Shown in pieces: positions 28,401-43,400 of a DNA stretch of 64,000 nt. Below the pieces are notes generated by a model. It had not been told where the DNA came from. It ran no database searches and was given only the letters and a program-made list of their open reading frames with translations. Positions within the stretch are counted from its first letter, which is position 1. Each line of letters opens with the position of its first letter. A program made the position numbers and the translations under genes. Origin of the DNA: Nemertoderma westbladi (lineage: Eukaryota; Xenacoelomorpha; Nemertodermatida; Nemertodermatidae); the NCBI GenBank assembly GCA_032718475.1, contig JAUCBJ010005359.1, forward strand, positions 1 through 64,000, written 5' to 3'.

Positions 28401-31400
28401 ATTCGTTTGTAGCGGCACTGTAGGGGTTGTCCTACCTAGTATTATAGGCCTACAACGCCTACTGAATTTACGAATGTTATTAGGACTACAAGTTTTGGAC
28501 CTTATTCTTTCTGTAAAAATGTTTTAAACCATATCCACGGTATTTTTAAACCTGAAATTTCACATCGAATGTAAACGCTGCGCATTTATTTATGAAAAAT
28601 TGAATTTATGATTTCTTCTACTTGAGTTCATGCAATTGGGAACAAAGCAATAAGAACCAAAGAACGGTGAAGATTTCGCCATGTTTGTGTTGCTGTCAGT
28701 GTGCGAAACTGCAAACACAGTTGATTGATAAAGTTGGACCTTATATTTTCTTTAAATTTCCTATTTATTTTTACTATGTTTCAATATTATTAAATATATC
28801 CGCATTCATTGGTTGTGTGGGTTTAATATAACTAATATGTTGCTTTAAACAAACATAGGTATAGCTATCCATCACCATCGTGTTCTAGGACAGAATCGCT
28901 ATACACTGTGATATTATTATCATAAATGCGTTCAATTCTTATATGTGAAATTTCAGGTTTAAAAAAAACTGTGAAGATGGTTTATTAGCATTTTACAGAA
29001 AGAATAAGGTCCAAAACTTCTATGTAGCCCTAATAACATTCGTGAATACAGAAGGTCGATACACTAGGCAAGACAACCCGTCCTACAATGCCACTATAAA
29101 CGAATAAAAATAATCTTAAACAATGAACATTACATTGTTGTGTCAAACTAATTTAAAAATATCTTAATCTTTATAACTAAAATTAGCCTGCATCAAACAA
29201 TAGTAAACTGTATGCTGTTAGCTAGTGAACCTAGCGACACAGTGGAACAGAAAGTGGTACAGTAACTCAGAGCGTTTAAACTAAGATATTCCCACGCTGG
29301 TGATAGATAGATAGATTTATTTATACACTAGCAGGCAATACCCGAGGCATGTTACCTGGTATTTCCCGCTACTGGCATAGGCCTACTGGCGTACTGGTAC
29401 CGGTATAGGCCTACTGACATACCGGTACTTAGTACCGGTACCGAACGTGAATTAAACTTTTCGAAAAGTGGCCTATAACGACCGCTGGTTAAAGTTATAC
29501 ACACATGCCAAGTTCCAGCGCAATCCCTCTGCCCGTTTTGGTGGAGTTCGAACACAGAGAGAGAGAGATAATTTGATTTTTATAGGTATAGATTATGTAA
29601 AAACAATAACAAATACACCAAACAATGTAACCGGTATAAAAGGTATTGTCCAACATAACATATAGGATTACCCCTAAAGCTTTGCAGCTTATTTCCAAGG
29701 GGGTCCTTTATGTTACTTGGTTACAAATACAATATTACACTACGCTAACCTAAAACCAATATAAAACGTAATTACACTATGTACATGTACAACTTTACCG
29801 AGAGCGTGGCAATGTCCGACTCAACGATAAAGATGTAATGTACAGAACAATTTATTATAAAACGTAATTACAGTATAAATAGTAAATAAATTAATAAACT
29901 AATAACTTACTGTAGGACTATTGTACCTATTTTTACATTGCACACGGAGGTGAGATTTAACTGCAGATTTAAAAGAATGTTGATTATCTAGGTTTTTAAT
30001 TTCATTAGGCAGAGCGTTCCAATTTTTAATGCCGTTAAAAAAGAAAGTATCAGATTCAAAGGATTTACAATTCGGGAGGTAGAAGTTTGAAGCGCTAGCT
30101 CTGGTACTGTAAGAGTGTGTATCGCGTACTCTGTTGAATTTTTGTTTTAGGTAATTGGGACATTTACCATTATACACTGGTGCACATGGTTAAGGCGTAG
30201 CTCTACTATCTAAGTTAAGTAGTCCAGATTCAGAAAAGTCATCTGGAGTTAGGTGGTGCCTAGGTTTGTAGTCTTTAATAAATCGTACAACTTTATTCTG
30301 AGCTACTTGTAATTTACATTTAAGCTGTTTGGTTAAGCCTTCATACCAAGAAGAGCACGCATAGTCCATGTGACACTGTATTAAAGAAGAGCAAAGTAAC
30401 TTGCGGGAGTCGGTGTTTAAACTATTTTTATTTCTGTATAGAAACCTAAGCCTACTGTTAACTTTCGAGAAAATATTTTTCACTGTACTTTCTCCTGATA
30501 AGCAGTTATCCAATGTGGCGCCTAAATATTTAACTTCCTTTTTATTTTCAATCTTATGTCCATTACTAGTGACTTCAAATTTAGTTACCTTCTTTAACTT
30601 TCTTTTGGAACCAAACAAAATACTTTCAGTCTTACCGTAGTGAATGGATAGCTTATTATCAACCAACCACTCATTACAGGATTCTAGAACTGCACTTAAC
30701 TTTTGGGAAATATGGATAGGATCTTTATGAGAGAAAATAAGAGCACTGTCGTCGGCATATAAAATGAGTTTAAAATCGGGATCTATACTACTTATCATAT
30801 CATTTACATAGCATACAAAAAGCAGAGGACCTAATATACTACCTTGCGGTACACCACAGGTAATCTCTTGTACAGTAGACTGCGATTTGCTAATGACTAC
30901 AGTTTGACCTCTGTCTGACAGGTAGGACTTGAATTCAGTATAACCCCTTCAATTTCAGCCGAAACTCGATGAAATTAAAAACGGTTTTCAGATTCGTGAT
31001 CAGCACACTTTTTTACATTTTATGAACGTGTTTATAGAAAATTATATTTTTGAGTCACCAACCCTATTGGAACTAGTGAGATCTATAATCAATTTTCAAT
31101 ACTCTTTAATTAATTTACGTATATAATTAATTCTAGAACCATTACAAGTAAATTACATTTAATAAGTTACAAATTATGTAAATTACATAATATGGCCGCT
31201 CGCGGCTCCTCTGGTGTATCATGGCCTTATAGTCGAGTCAATCTAGCAAAAAACCCATAAGTATTTCGCAATCAATCCGAACCACACATTTTGGATTCTA
31301 TATTACCTTATTAATGACCAAAAAAAGTCTAAGATTGTATTTTGCGGATCATATGTTTATTCACGGAAATTCTGCGAAAATTTGCATAACACAAGCCAAA

Positions 31401-34400
31401 CAAAAGGAACAGTAAGGCAAAGTAAGTAGCAAATTGGTGATGTTCCAGAATAATTTAATGAATTTCACAATAAGCTGTGATTCAATGGGAAATTAGTAAT
31501 ATTTACATTGCATCAAATTTTTAAATATATCAAAAACTTCACGATATACACCATGTCCCGTAATATAGTGTCATTTTCGGATGAATATTGCTTGAAATTT
31601 GAAACACCAATAGTTCCACTCACCGTCGATGACCCTAGTTCCACTCACCGTCGATGACCCCATGAAGCCGGAATTTTCGATTTTGAAGCGTTTTTATAAG
31701 CGTTTTAAAAAAGTGTCTTTTGCGAAATAGTACCCTCCGTATCGTGGCCATTCTTCACATTAGTCGTAATTTCTTCATATCATTAAAAAGCAAAAGACAC
31801 TTTTTTAAAACGCTTATAAAAAAGAATTTAAAGGCAAAATCGAAAATTCCGGCTTCATGAGTGAAACTAGTGGTGTTTCAAATTTCAAGCAATATGATAA
31901 AGATTTGTAGAAAAATCTGGGGGGGGGGGGGGGGTCCGTGTCATCCGAAAATGACACTATATTACGGGACATGGTGTATTAAGGTAACCGTTGTAAAAAA
32001 ATTATACAATTCCACTGCAAGGAAATTTCATAATTTCCATTATGATAGTGAAGATTTTTCACATAATTAAATAATGATTGCTCTATTGATTTTAGGTGTA
32101 ATTTATTTATTTGTTTTAGTTTGAAAACCACAATAGTTTATCATATAACAAATACATTTTTTGGGGATACAGGTTTTTGAGGTCGATAATTCCGATGGGC
32201 GAGGTTACATCCACCCGTTTAGTAGAGAAGTTGTGTAAATAAGGTCCTTATATTGTACCAGCAAAATTGGTATTAAAAATGGTGAAATTATTAGACAAAT
32301 TTCCGTTGCTCTGGAAACTAAATTGGTAACCATATAGAAGTGCATACTTCTGTCAATCGATAGTCATTAGAGTAAAGTTTGTCTGCACGAAATTTGGAGA
32401 AATCCCACCAATAGACCCCTTGTTGCTATGTAAAATCCATGTTGCTAAGGAAAGAAACAGGAAATTGAAGGTGAATTGCGAATGAATTTGTTATGGGTTG
32501 ACCCCCTTTTTCGGCTAGATTGACTCGCCCATTAAGGAATTGTCTTTTTTTGTGTCTGCTCGGCGTACTCCAAAACGGAAGTCAATATCCAATATTGCAT
32601 TGGTTTAAGTAGTTAAGCGGCTCTCTAGTTACGTATTAAATATTCGAGAACACTAAATTATTTAAAATTGAGTAAGGCAGCATCAGGAGTTGAATAGTAC
32701 AGTAATTTAATGCAATGTAACTATGGGAGCAATATATTAAAATACTGTAGGCCTATAGTTCGATTTATTTTGTAACACTATATCGCTCTACTCTATCTTT
32801 TATTAAAGAATTGATCAACAAAATAGTACCAATTTAATAAGGTAACAGTTCCGTATAGAACTTCATTTTTATAACATAAATCATTGTTACCATGGCAACA
32901 GTGAAGAGTTCTAGAACAAAAAATATATAATATACACTATTCTAGAACAAAAATAAAATAAAAAAAATTATCTTTCTAGAAAATATAGCCAGTAATTTTT
33001 TAAATTTAAAATAGGTAGTAATAAAAAAAAATTTATTTATTTATATTATTATTTAAAAATTTATCTACCGGTACCAAATTGTATTATTTGTTAAATTTAC
33101 TAGCCATTTTAAAATTAAAAGAACTAGCTATATGTTTTAGAACATTATTATTTTTTATTTTATTTATGTAATATTATATGTATTATACACTATTCTAGAG
33201 CATAAATAATACAAATAATATAATGTTCTAGAACATATAGCTAGTTATTTTTCAAATTTAAAATAGCTAGTAATACAAAAAAATTATTTATTTCTACAGT
33301 ATTATTTATTTACTAGAAAATTTATCTACCAAATTTGATATTTTTTAAATTTACTAGGCTCTAGCTATTTTAAAATTAAAAAAAAACTAGCTATATGTTC
33401 TCGAACATAATATTTTTTATTTTATTTATGTTATAGAATAGTATATAATACTTTTCTATTGTTCTAGAACACTTCAATGTTGCCATAGTAACAATGACAT
33501 GAGTTCGTTATATCAACCAGAAGGCCCTATTTACTGTAGCATTTTAATGATTCTCGGGAAACACTATTCTCTTTTATAAAAACTAGCTAGTCCGATACAC
33601 TATGTTTCACTTTGTGCGTAGAAAACGTTCTGGGGCACTATAGTAGAAAATACTGTATAATATTGGCCATTTTTTATATTTGTATGTTTTGTTCACGATT
33701 CACGAATATTTTCGCTATTATATACCAACTTTCTAGAACTATGTTCCAGACCTCTTAAAAAGGTTACAGAAAAAATACTGGAACATTTTTATAAACCAGC
33801 AAACATGTTCTAGAACAACAATTTAAAAATAACCAAAAACTAACTAGTATATTAATTTTGAACTGTTTTAAAAAATGTAATTGAATTACTGTACAAAAAT
33901 TATAGTTAACGAACATACTACCTACAGTAGTATTAAAAATACCTTATATTATGTAATTTTCTATATTACAGTAGGTAGGCCTAACTGAAACAAGAAATTG
34001 CTTGCTACTGTATAATACACTCTGTTATTAATAGCAACCAATTATATATTTATTATAATAATAGTTTATCTCAATCATATAATTTCATTGTTATTTTATA
34101 CTACTATATATCTTTGTATTATTCAAGTATCATTCAAGCATTCATTATGACAAAAGCCGTGAAGAAAGGTGGTTCTCGAAAAAAGCGACCGGTGACTGCA
34201 TATATACTTTTTGCCAAAAACCTGTGGGACGACCTCAAGAGAACAGGCCAACAGTTATCCGTACCGGAATTCGGAAAATTCGCTGGTAAGAAATGGAGGA
34301 GTTTATCTGCCAGTCAGAAAAAACCATTCGTGGATAAGGCCGGGAGCTACAGAAAACGAAACCAGAAGCGTCGATGAATATCTCGAAATCTGTTCTCACA

Positions 34401-37400
34401 GTCTGTGCTCATTGGCTGTCGTCCTTAGTTACTTACTTACACCTACTGTACATCTCTGCAATAATTAGTTTTTCGTAATTATATAATGAAATATTTGATA
34501 TGAAAGCTCTTATTTTTTCATGATGCCGCGCTTATCAAATTTTATACCACACTTTAAAAGTGCGATACAGCATTCTAAAAATACTTCCTGGCTAGTTGGC
34601 CTACATTGATACTGGAGGCAATCTACTACATGAAGATAGGAAAATATAGAACACCTTTTATGATTGAGATAAATGCGTTTAAAGTTTTTGTTGTTACAAT
34701 TAAAATAAATGTTTATATTTTTCTTCTTACATTAAGAACTGGAGGGGAATTTGACTCAAATTGTGTTTACAATGCTCAATTAACTTTTTTACTTCAGTAT
34801 CATGTATTCTCTTTAGTATTAGTAATATTATTTTATCATAATTATTAACCAATGACCAACTCCTCGAAAGGCATAAAGAAGAAACAGCTTAAACAGCTTT
34901 ATAAATCAAAACAACACCCCCATTCATATTTATGCTAATGTAATTGCATTTTTATTAACATCTAAGGTACTGCATCCATTTTCATTACCCCAGGTGGAGT
35001 TGAATGCCTAAGGTTCCCGGTAGGATTACCACCCTGTCTCACTTCTGCACTATCTGTCCATTTCTACTATGACCGGCTCGCATATTTACAAACCTCATAC
35101 AGTCTCGACACTGGCAAGGCAATTCAATCTAAAGTAAGAACCATCAGAGACCAGAGATAATAAAAAACACTGGGGCTGAGACGGTGCAATGGAAGCAGAC
35201 TGGAAGCAATAAAAATTCACCCCTCTCCAGGGGAAATTCGACGCAAATAACAGCTGATTATTCTCAAAAATAAAACTGTAACATGTTCTATTGTGCTTAG
35301 TTTATTGTTTTGGTTAAAATAACATGCCACTGTAACCTGCTCCTTTACCTAAATTGAGAATTTAACATTGTGGCGGGATATTAATTCGCCAAGGCGGGAT
35401 TTGCGTCCAGTTTCCCCCCTGTCCCGGGTTTTCGGAATACAGCACTTCCAAACCCTATGCGATGTCGGCACTTCAATAAAGATAAATAAATTGGGATTGA
35501 GCTGTGAATGCAAATATAATTGGGGTGGAATAATAATAATAATTGGTGGGAATATAGCCCTGCCCTCGGCACATGTCATATATGTTATGAGGAGAGACAA
35601 TAGTGGTACTTTAAATGCTGTGATGTTTAATTAATGTTTTTTATCATAAAGTAGAAGCGATAGGCTTACTGATTCATCGAAGAACAATGACTATGGATGG
35701 AAATTATCGTTAGATATTACAGTAATTAAAACATTTCCATTAATTACGGTAGTAAACCTTGCCTAATGCGATTCATATATCCATAATGATGTTTATAATA
35801 ATTCAAATATTATATTATAATATCTATTCTTCACTTCCAACGGCGCACCGATTTATGCTTTAGTGTAAATGTTCTGGCGAAATTCCTGATTTTGATTATA
35901 TCATACGATTTTAACAATGACCCTGTCGCCAAATGTCAAAAATGCAGGCTATGATTTACTGATAAAATTAGTCGATTAACTATTTTAATAAGTGCCGACA
36001 TCGCCTGGGGTTTGTAAGTGGTATATTCCCAAATCCAATACTGTCTCAGCACTGAGTACCTTATTACAACCGTTTTTTTTACCGCACTCGTTACGAGTAG
36101 TTGAATGTCGAATTTGGGTTACAGGGAGATCGAAATGCTTTTTGATTTAGAAGTTCGTATTTATTTAGGAGTTCGTACACTTCGTATTAATTTAGAAGTT
36201 CGTATGCCGTATTGAGTAATTCTTCGAGAAGTTCTTATTTCAAGTTGAGTTACATTGCCTGATGGCCAGTGCCGATACTGTATGGGGTTTGTAAATATGC
36301 GACCGGCTCACCTTCAGCTAACTGTACCTACTCAACCCCATATTACTTTTTTCCTCTTTTATATATATTTTATACTTGCTAGACTAGGAATTTTTAAAGG
36401 GCTGTAGTACCAAGATGTAAACAATAAACTCCATATATTGTATATACCATAAGACTGTAAGGAAGAGGAGAAAATTATACTGTTATATATCTAATGGAAC
36501 TATAAAAAATATTCGAGTTTCGTACCTTAGTTTAAACTTTCTATTGTGATTGTGACCATCACCTGCTACCAAGGACAGCTCTACCTACTACTCTAGTAGT
36601 AGAGCTGTCCTTGCCTGCTGCTACCGGTAGCACATATTGTTGTCCGCTGTTCACATTATCTCACCTTGAGGCTTGAGCTAAATGCTTCCCGGTGTCACAA
36701 GGAAATCAGCCCCCCCTAGAATATGCCCCCCGGGGCATTATTTTCTAGGATATTATGTCCCCCCGGGCAATTTTTCCTAGGAAATTTAGCCCGGGGGGGC
36801 ATTTTCTCCTTAGGAAATAATGCCTCCCCACAGGAAAATTAGCCCCCCTCAAAAGTCTGATAACTGGTACGATACCGGTCTGCTGGTAGCCACTTTTAAT
36901 CTACCAACTGCAGAACTTGTAATAGTTGGAAGAATAGTACGGTACCGGTCTGCCGGTAGCGCGGTAGGTAAGCAGGTAAGGCAGTAAGGGATGTAGAACA
37001 GCATCGTGAAGTATCTAAGTCAGTAGGCTACTGTAGTAAGTACTGGTATAACAGCAGTGCGAGTGTGTGGTGTTGTGTGGGCGCCGAGCAGCTCCAAGCT
37101 TTTTTAAGTCTGTAACCTGCTCCTTTCCCTGATTTGGTAAAGTGATTTGTTTATTGTTTTGGTTAGAAAATCCCGCCTCTGTAACCTGCTCCTTTCTCTC
37201 AATTGGTAATGTTATCATTTATTGTTTTGGTTAGAAAATCCCGTCTCTGTAACCTGCTCCTTTCCCTGATTTGCTAAAGTGACTGTTTATTGTTTTGGTT
37301 AGAAAATCCCGCCTCTGTAACCTGCTCCTTTCCCTCAATTAGTTAAATGATCGTTTATTGTTTTGGTTAGAAAGGCCTGCCTCTGTAACCTGCTCCTTTC

Positions 37401-40400
37401 CTTCATTTGGTAAAGTGACAGTTTATTGTTTTGTATAATTTTTGTAAGTTTTAGTAGTAATAAGTTTTGTTTATTGTATAATTCAGGGGGGGCATAATTT
37501 CCTAAGGGGGGCATTTTTTCCTAGGGAAATTTGCCCGGGGGGGCATTTTTTCCTAGGAAAATATGCCCCCCCGGGCACATTTCCCGGGGGGGCATATTTT
37601 CCTATTACACCGGTATTGATAGAGGCTACTGCACGCACAACAGAAGAACAGTACGGTACACGGTAGGCTATGTACAGATGTTTACGTATATGATATCAGG
37701 ATATACGATATTCAGATATATACTGGTCCTTGCAGCCTTGATACTGGTATGATATATGGATACGGTACTTTAGCTGTATGTATAATGGTATAGGCACAGT
37801 ATAATAATAATACAGAACACCAGAACAGTATACAGGTATAATTTGAGGTTGAGGATTCGGTATTGTAATTCTATTAGAGACGTTTCGGTTACGGTAATGT
37901 AAAAGAGTTCGCCCTACCCTAGTATTTTAAATATGGCGTAGCAGTGTAGGGGGGATAGGCAGATAGGGTTATGCAAGTCGGTAAGGCACTTTGGAGTTTG
38001 TTTCCAATGGTTGAAAAGTGTTCGTTGAATATTTTTGTAATTTTAGTTGGTTTGATACAATTTGCAATTTGTGCGGATTTATTCGTTTTTATAATAAGTT
38101 TGTATAATAATAATTTAATATTGAGAATATTAATATTGATTTAATTTATCAGTTTATTTGTTTATACTGCAGCAGACCTACACTATTAAAATATTAAAAG
38201 GCCGCCGTAGCGAGCAAAGAAATTTTGCAGAAATATTAAGATAAGATTAATACAGTATTAGTCAAATAACTGGTCAACCGACTGTTTTTAAATACAGATG
38301 TGATTAAAATGCGAGCGCAGCGAGCAACAAAATTGTAACATTTATAGTAGGCCAACCAACTGTTTTTAAATACAGAATGTGATTATGGATTAAATTGAGA
38401 GCGTAGCGCAGTAGCGAGCATGAGAATGTGGTTTTATATCTGTATATTGGTTTGAACAATTGAAATAACTCATGTAGGTTAATAAACAGATACAGTAGCC
38501 TAATACAGTAATAGGGATATTGAAATGCATAGGTGTACTATCAGACCAGAGTTCCCCAAAAGCACTTAGGCATTTATGCGGTTACAAAAGATTTCCTCTA
38601 GCTGCCAGGCCTTAATGCGATAACCCCCAGGTCAGCAGTTGGGAAAACCTTTTGCATAGTTCTGAAGTTCACGCGTATGTTTCTGTTTTTTCATAATATT
38701 ATTTTTATGTACGGTATTTCTATTTATATAAATATAAATACAGAAATAGGCCTAAAGCTAACTACAGATACATACAATTAGCTTACCACTGACACGATAA
38801 TTGTAAGATTATGGCGATAGATTTCAACTTGCGGAACTTGTTTCACGATTTCAACCACAGTAAGTTCACCGTTTACTCCTGCCTTCTACTCTTCACAATA
38901 ATCCTCGGATTTCGGCTGGACAGCGACATCCAACTATCATTCTGGATGGTCTTCCTGCCGCTGTGGTTATGGAAACTCTTGGCCCTGATTGGCGGGATTG
39001 TCGGCACTGTTATATGGGTCCGAAACCCCTCGCTAAGGGACTCCGCAACAGACTTTAATGCGATGATATACAGCGTTATAGTCCACTGTTTCCTATTCGC
39101 ATTCGAGATACTTATCTGCCAGAAACTGCAGTCCCCCGACTCTATGCTGTGGGTGACCGCTTTCATCCCTATAGTAACTATATCGCTCCTATGCATAATC
39201 ATCTGCGTCTGGGGGTTCCGTCACGACAGATCGATAGACCTGGAACTCATACTAGCTGTAAACTCTGTCGAGTTGGTCTTTATCGGTCTGAAACTCGACG
39301 GAATAATCCGATGGGTTTGGTCGGTTATATTTATCCCCCTGTGGGTGGTGATGTGTGTCCTCAGTATCGTGGTCATCTACTACATTATTTGGTCGGCCTT
39401 GTTTATCCGGACCGCGGACCTGGTATCCCAGCAACGCCGTAGTTACATGGTCTTAGCGGTCACTGCGTTGGCTCTCCTCGTGCCAATGCTCGCCTTCGAG
39501 ATACTATTAGTCCGTCGACTCGAAGGTATCAACAATCTATCCTATCTGATTATATTCTTCCCGCTATATTTGGCGCTTACCACGCTTATTATAACGTCTT
39601 TCGGGCAGCGTGGCGGAAACCCTTGGTGGTTCGGAATCCGGCAGGATTTCTGCGCGTTTCTCCTCGATCTGTGCCCGTGTCTGCGAGAGTACGGCAATGT
39701 GTCGTATAAGACGGGAGTGGGACGGGGCTCTTCTGCGGAGGATGGCGTAGGGGTTGCGTTGCAGCGATCAGCCGCGGCCCCGCAGCAATCAACCGCGCGG
39801 CAATCTCGCGGCAGTGGCAGCACTCGAACTATATCCCCGCCGTTGGCTATCGATTCACCGGATTAGTTGTAAATGTCAACTATTTGAAATTTGCAATCTG
39901 TATATATTTATCACTAATAAAGAACCGGTTTTTACTTACAGTTAGTATAACCCAGAACACAACTATATAGGGCCAATCGGCTGCTCGGATACTTACAGAA
40001 TCGTGTGGCACCGATTTTTCATCGATTGTAAAATAGTGTTTAGGATCGTAAACCGTGATAATCTCCAACTTACTTAGATGTATTTTATTTATTTATTGTA
40101 TTTTTAATAACAATTTTCCAGCGACAACCTCCTAAACCTTTAAATAGTGTCTAAATAGTTTAAATAAGGTCACAGGATTGCTGGTTCGAACCCTAAAGTG
40201 ACCTGTAATGACTGGACTGGTAGGTAACCAACCCATAACTGCTAACCCTTAAACTAAACTATTCCGTAGCTAACTGGTTGCTACGGAAGCTCAGAGCGGC
40301 GATGTCTTGTTTAGTATTAAATCCTTTAAAAAATGTCTGAGATTATAAACGACATGCGGACCGTTATGTGACACGCCTAACGAATAGTGTAGCAGTAGGT

Positions 40401-43400
40401 AAACCAAATTGCATTACCGGTACCGCTCAATAAAAATAATTCTTTTTTTTTAATTAACATTTAAATTTATATTTAAATAAAATCCATATTACCGTATCTT
40501 AACAATAAAACTTTTTAAAGGATATTGTACCAAACACTTAGGACATCTGTAGATTATTTATTATATAGTGTAATGATTTATTGACAATAAAGAAATTAAT
40601 TAGCCAATTAGACCTGATAGGCTTCTGTTCCTCAATATTGTTATAAACGTTTGTTGATATTTTATAGACCCACGGACTATCGACAAGTTGTCTTTGTTAT
40701 GTTATTGTTTATGTTGTAAAACATATGTTTAGTTAGGTACGCCAGTACGGTGCTACAGTATCGTGATTAGTGTTAATTATGGTTAGTTGGCGTTTTTATA
40801 TACATAATATATATATATTATACGGATATTAGTGGAAATATACATTTACACTGAGACAGAATATCGTGGTAAGTTGTGGTTATGGAATACCCGTGGGTAG
40901 AGTTGTGGAATATTATGTAGAAATTTAAGATTTGTACATTATTATAGTATTGCACTTTGTGTGCAGCACCAGTCAGACTGGACATTGATTATTTAATAGT
41001 AGTGATCAATAATAATGAAATATCTGTGGGAGCAATCTATAATCTGCCTGCTATATCGTAGCTGCACATTGAGATGCTATGCTGGCTTAAAAAAAATCAG
41101 CTCTCGGGGCAAATATACCCTGATTTGCCATTCCACAGCACAGGGCGGGTGTCGCAGTTCAGGAAGATATGGGGCCCATCACCCATCCCATACCTACTCT
41201 GAAGCACGTGACCCACCATTGGCTATGCAGCTCATCTGCTGGGCCATGCCCTGTACCCCCAGGTGAAGGTCGCAATGGAGTGCACTCAAATTGGACATGG
41301 GAACACTATACCCCTGCAGCCGAGTATATGGGTCTTAACCCAGGACCAATAGCGCAACCAGACCGAAGGAGGTCCTTGTTACAGGGCCAGATTTGCCCTT
41401 AGTAAGAGGGTCCATGTAGCCACAGGTGGGTGGCAGTGCCACCCATCGCGGCACCTCTTTTATACTGCATGGAGGTGGCAAGTTTTCTGATCAGTGACCT
41501 AGAATACCTGACCTGATGGAAAGTGACCCCGAAACGGTCTGTACGGCGTTGGCATGGGTCGCAGCGGAATGGTTTCACCACTATCATCAATGATGAATAG
41601 TTGATTAAGCAGGGCTTGGCGTAACCAAAACCCGGCCTCACTTTTAGCTCAGTAATTTTTGTATAATTTTAGGACTAGGACATATTGATTATTCATAGAA
41701 ATTGTTACAGCCAGTGGTGAAATACATAATATCGGCGAATAGTGAATACCAGATGGAGTGAAAAGCAGTTGGTTGGTCATTGGGGTATTGTTAAGTGTTA
41801 ACGTGGTTGGGGATACGTTCACTCAGCGCGTGAGGTGAGATAGTAAGGTGAAAAATAACAATACTCAACTAACTAAAGTGAATGCAAATGTTTAACCATC
41901 ATATCCATATCGCGATTCGTATAAAGATATATTTCTTTGCTTTTTTTCTCGAAACTATACCTTTTGCGCTTTTGGTGATGGCTTTATGGTCGGTCAAAAT
42001 ATTAAAGTCTGAAGGTAAAGTGCAATTGGCTTCAAAAAATTGTTAACCCTCAACAATTAATACTAACATGTAACTCCAACTCCCACAAACAACTCACCGA
42101 ATATAGGTTCCACATCGAGGTCTAGCTTTAAGGAAGTCGCTTTAATGAGGAGTCTATACCCGCCAGCCACGACGTCCCGAGGGGGTATGGCTAACGGTCG
42201 GATTTCGCAACGAGCCGAATGGTCGGACAGCAGCGGATTGGTCAGCGCTAACAGCTCCGGATGTCTGTCATAGCGGCGGCGTTCCGTGTTACATTGGTCC
42301 AACTCGTCCGCTGTAAGGAGCAATATTACGTTGATAACTCAAGTCGTGGCACAATATTAATACTCTTTCCGTAGTGATTCGTTCTGGTACTGTCTGTCCT
42401 GTTACACTACACCCCACCACCCCCCCCCCCCTCCCTCCCCCGCCCACCCATCGCTGAAAATGATTCATGTTAGTAACCATTTTAGTTACCAATTGAGGGA
42501 AAGAAGCAGGTTTCAGAGACAGCTTTTTCAAACCAAAACAATAAACGATGTTTTACCAATTGAGGGTAAGGATCAGGGTACAGAGACGGGTATTTCTAAC
42601 CAAAACAATAAACGATGTTTTTACCAATTGAGGGAAATGAGCAGATTATGGGAAATCAGCAGACGACTCGTACTATTTCGTGTGATACTTATTTTGCGGA
42701 TATTGAGGACTGCGGGAGTCCATGCTGGGCTCTAACTGCTGAGGACACCAAATCTCTGGATGGCACATTCACAAGAATGCTACGCCGGGTACATTGTGTC
42801 AAGTACAATGCACACATCTCCAACCAGACACTATATAACATTGGAGGTGTCTCATTGGTTCCCCCAAGCTTGACACTAGAACAAAATTGCCTCCGCTTTG
42901 CAGGACATTGCTTTCGCCGTGAGGACCAGCCAGTGCATAATCTTGTACTTTGGCAGCCTCATGGAGTGAATAAGCATGGTGGACAGCCCATGACTTTCTT
43001 GAGACGCATCTTAAAGGACACTGGCCTTAAAGATGCGGATGATCTAGCAAATGTCATGGGTGATAGGGTGTTGTGGCGGTGCAATTTTGTTGACAAGCCG
43101 GCACAGCATTCTTAAAAATGCAGCTGCAATGCAGCATGCCGATCCTAGTAGTAGTAGTAGCGGATATTGAGAACATTTGGCAGAATTTTCTACATTTCTC
43201 ACTAGTTTGGAATGCGAAGAATTATCTAACTACGTAGTCAGTAAATCTGAGTTGTTAAGTAAAACGCCTGTGCAAACTAATGCAGGAGGTTAGTAAGGTC
43301 AGTCACTTACCTGGTAGACGGTCCAGTAGACCGGATAACAATTCGTCGCTCTCTGCCTCAGTCAGATCGAACAGACTGGAGGCCCAGGAACCCCTTGGGG

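Larger units (their letters stand above)
34378..37099. other. DOCK intron 5 spacer: nothing coding recognised
   Basis: AT-rich. It includes a single copy of the dispersed repeat near 35295-35360 and AGAAGTTCGTAT repeats near 36145-36205. Confidence 0.4.

Noticed and set aside
34211-34468. Second frame over the HMG-box gene
   Set aside because: Overlaps the clear HMG box in another frame and has no homology signal.
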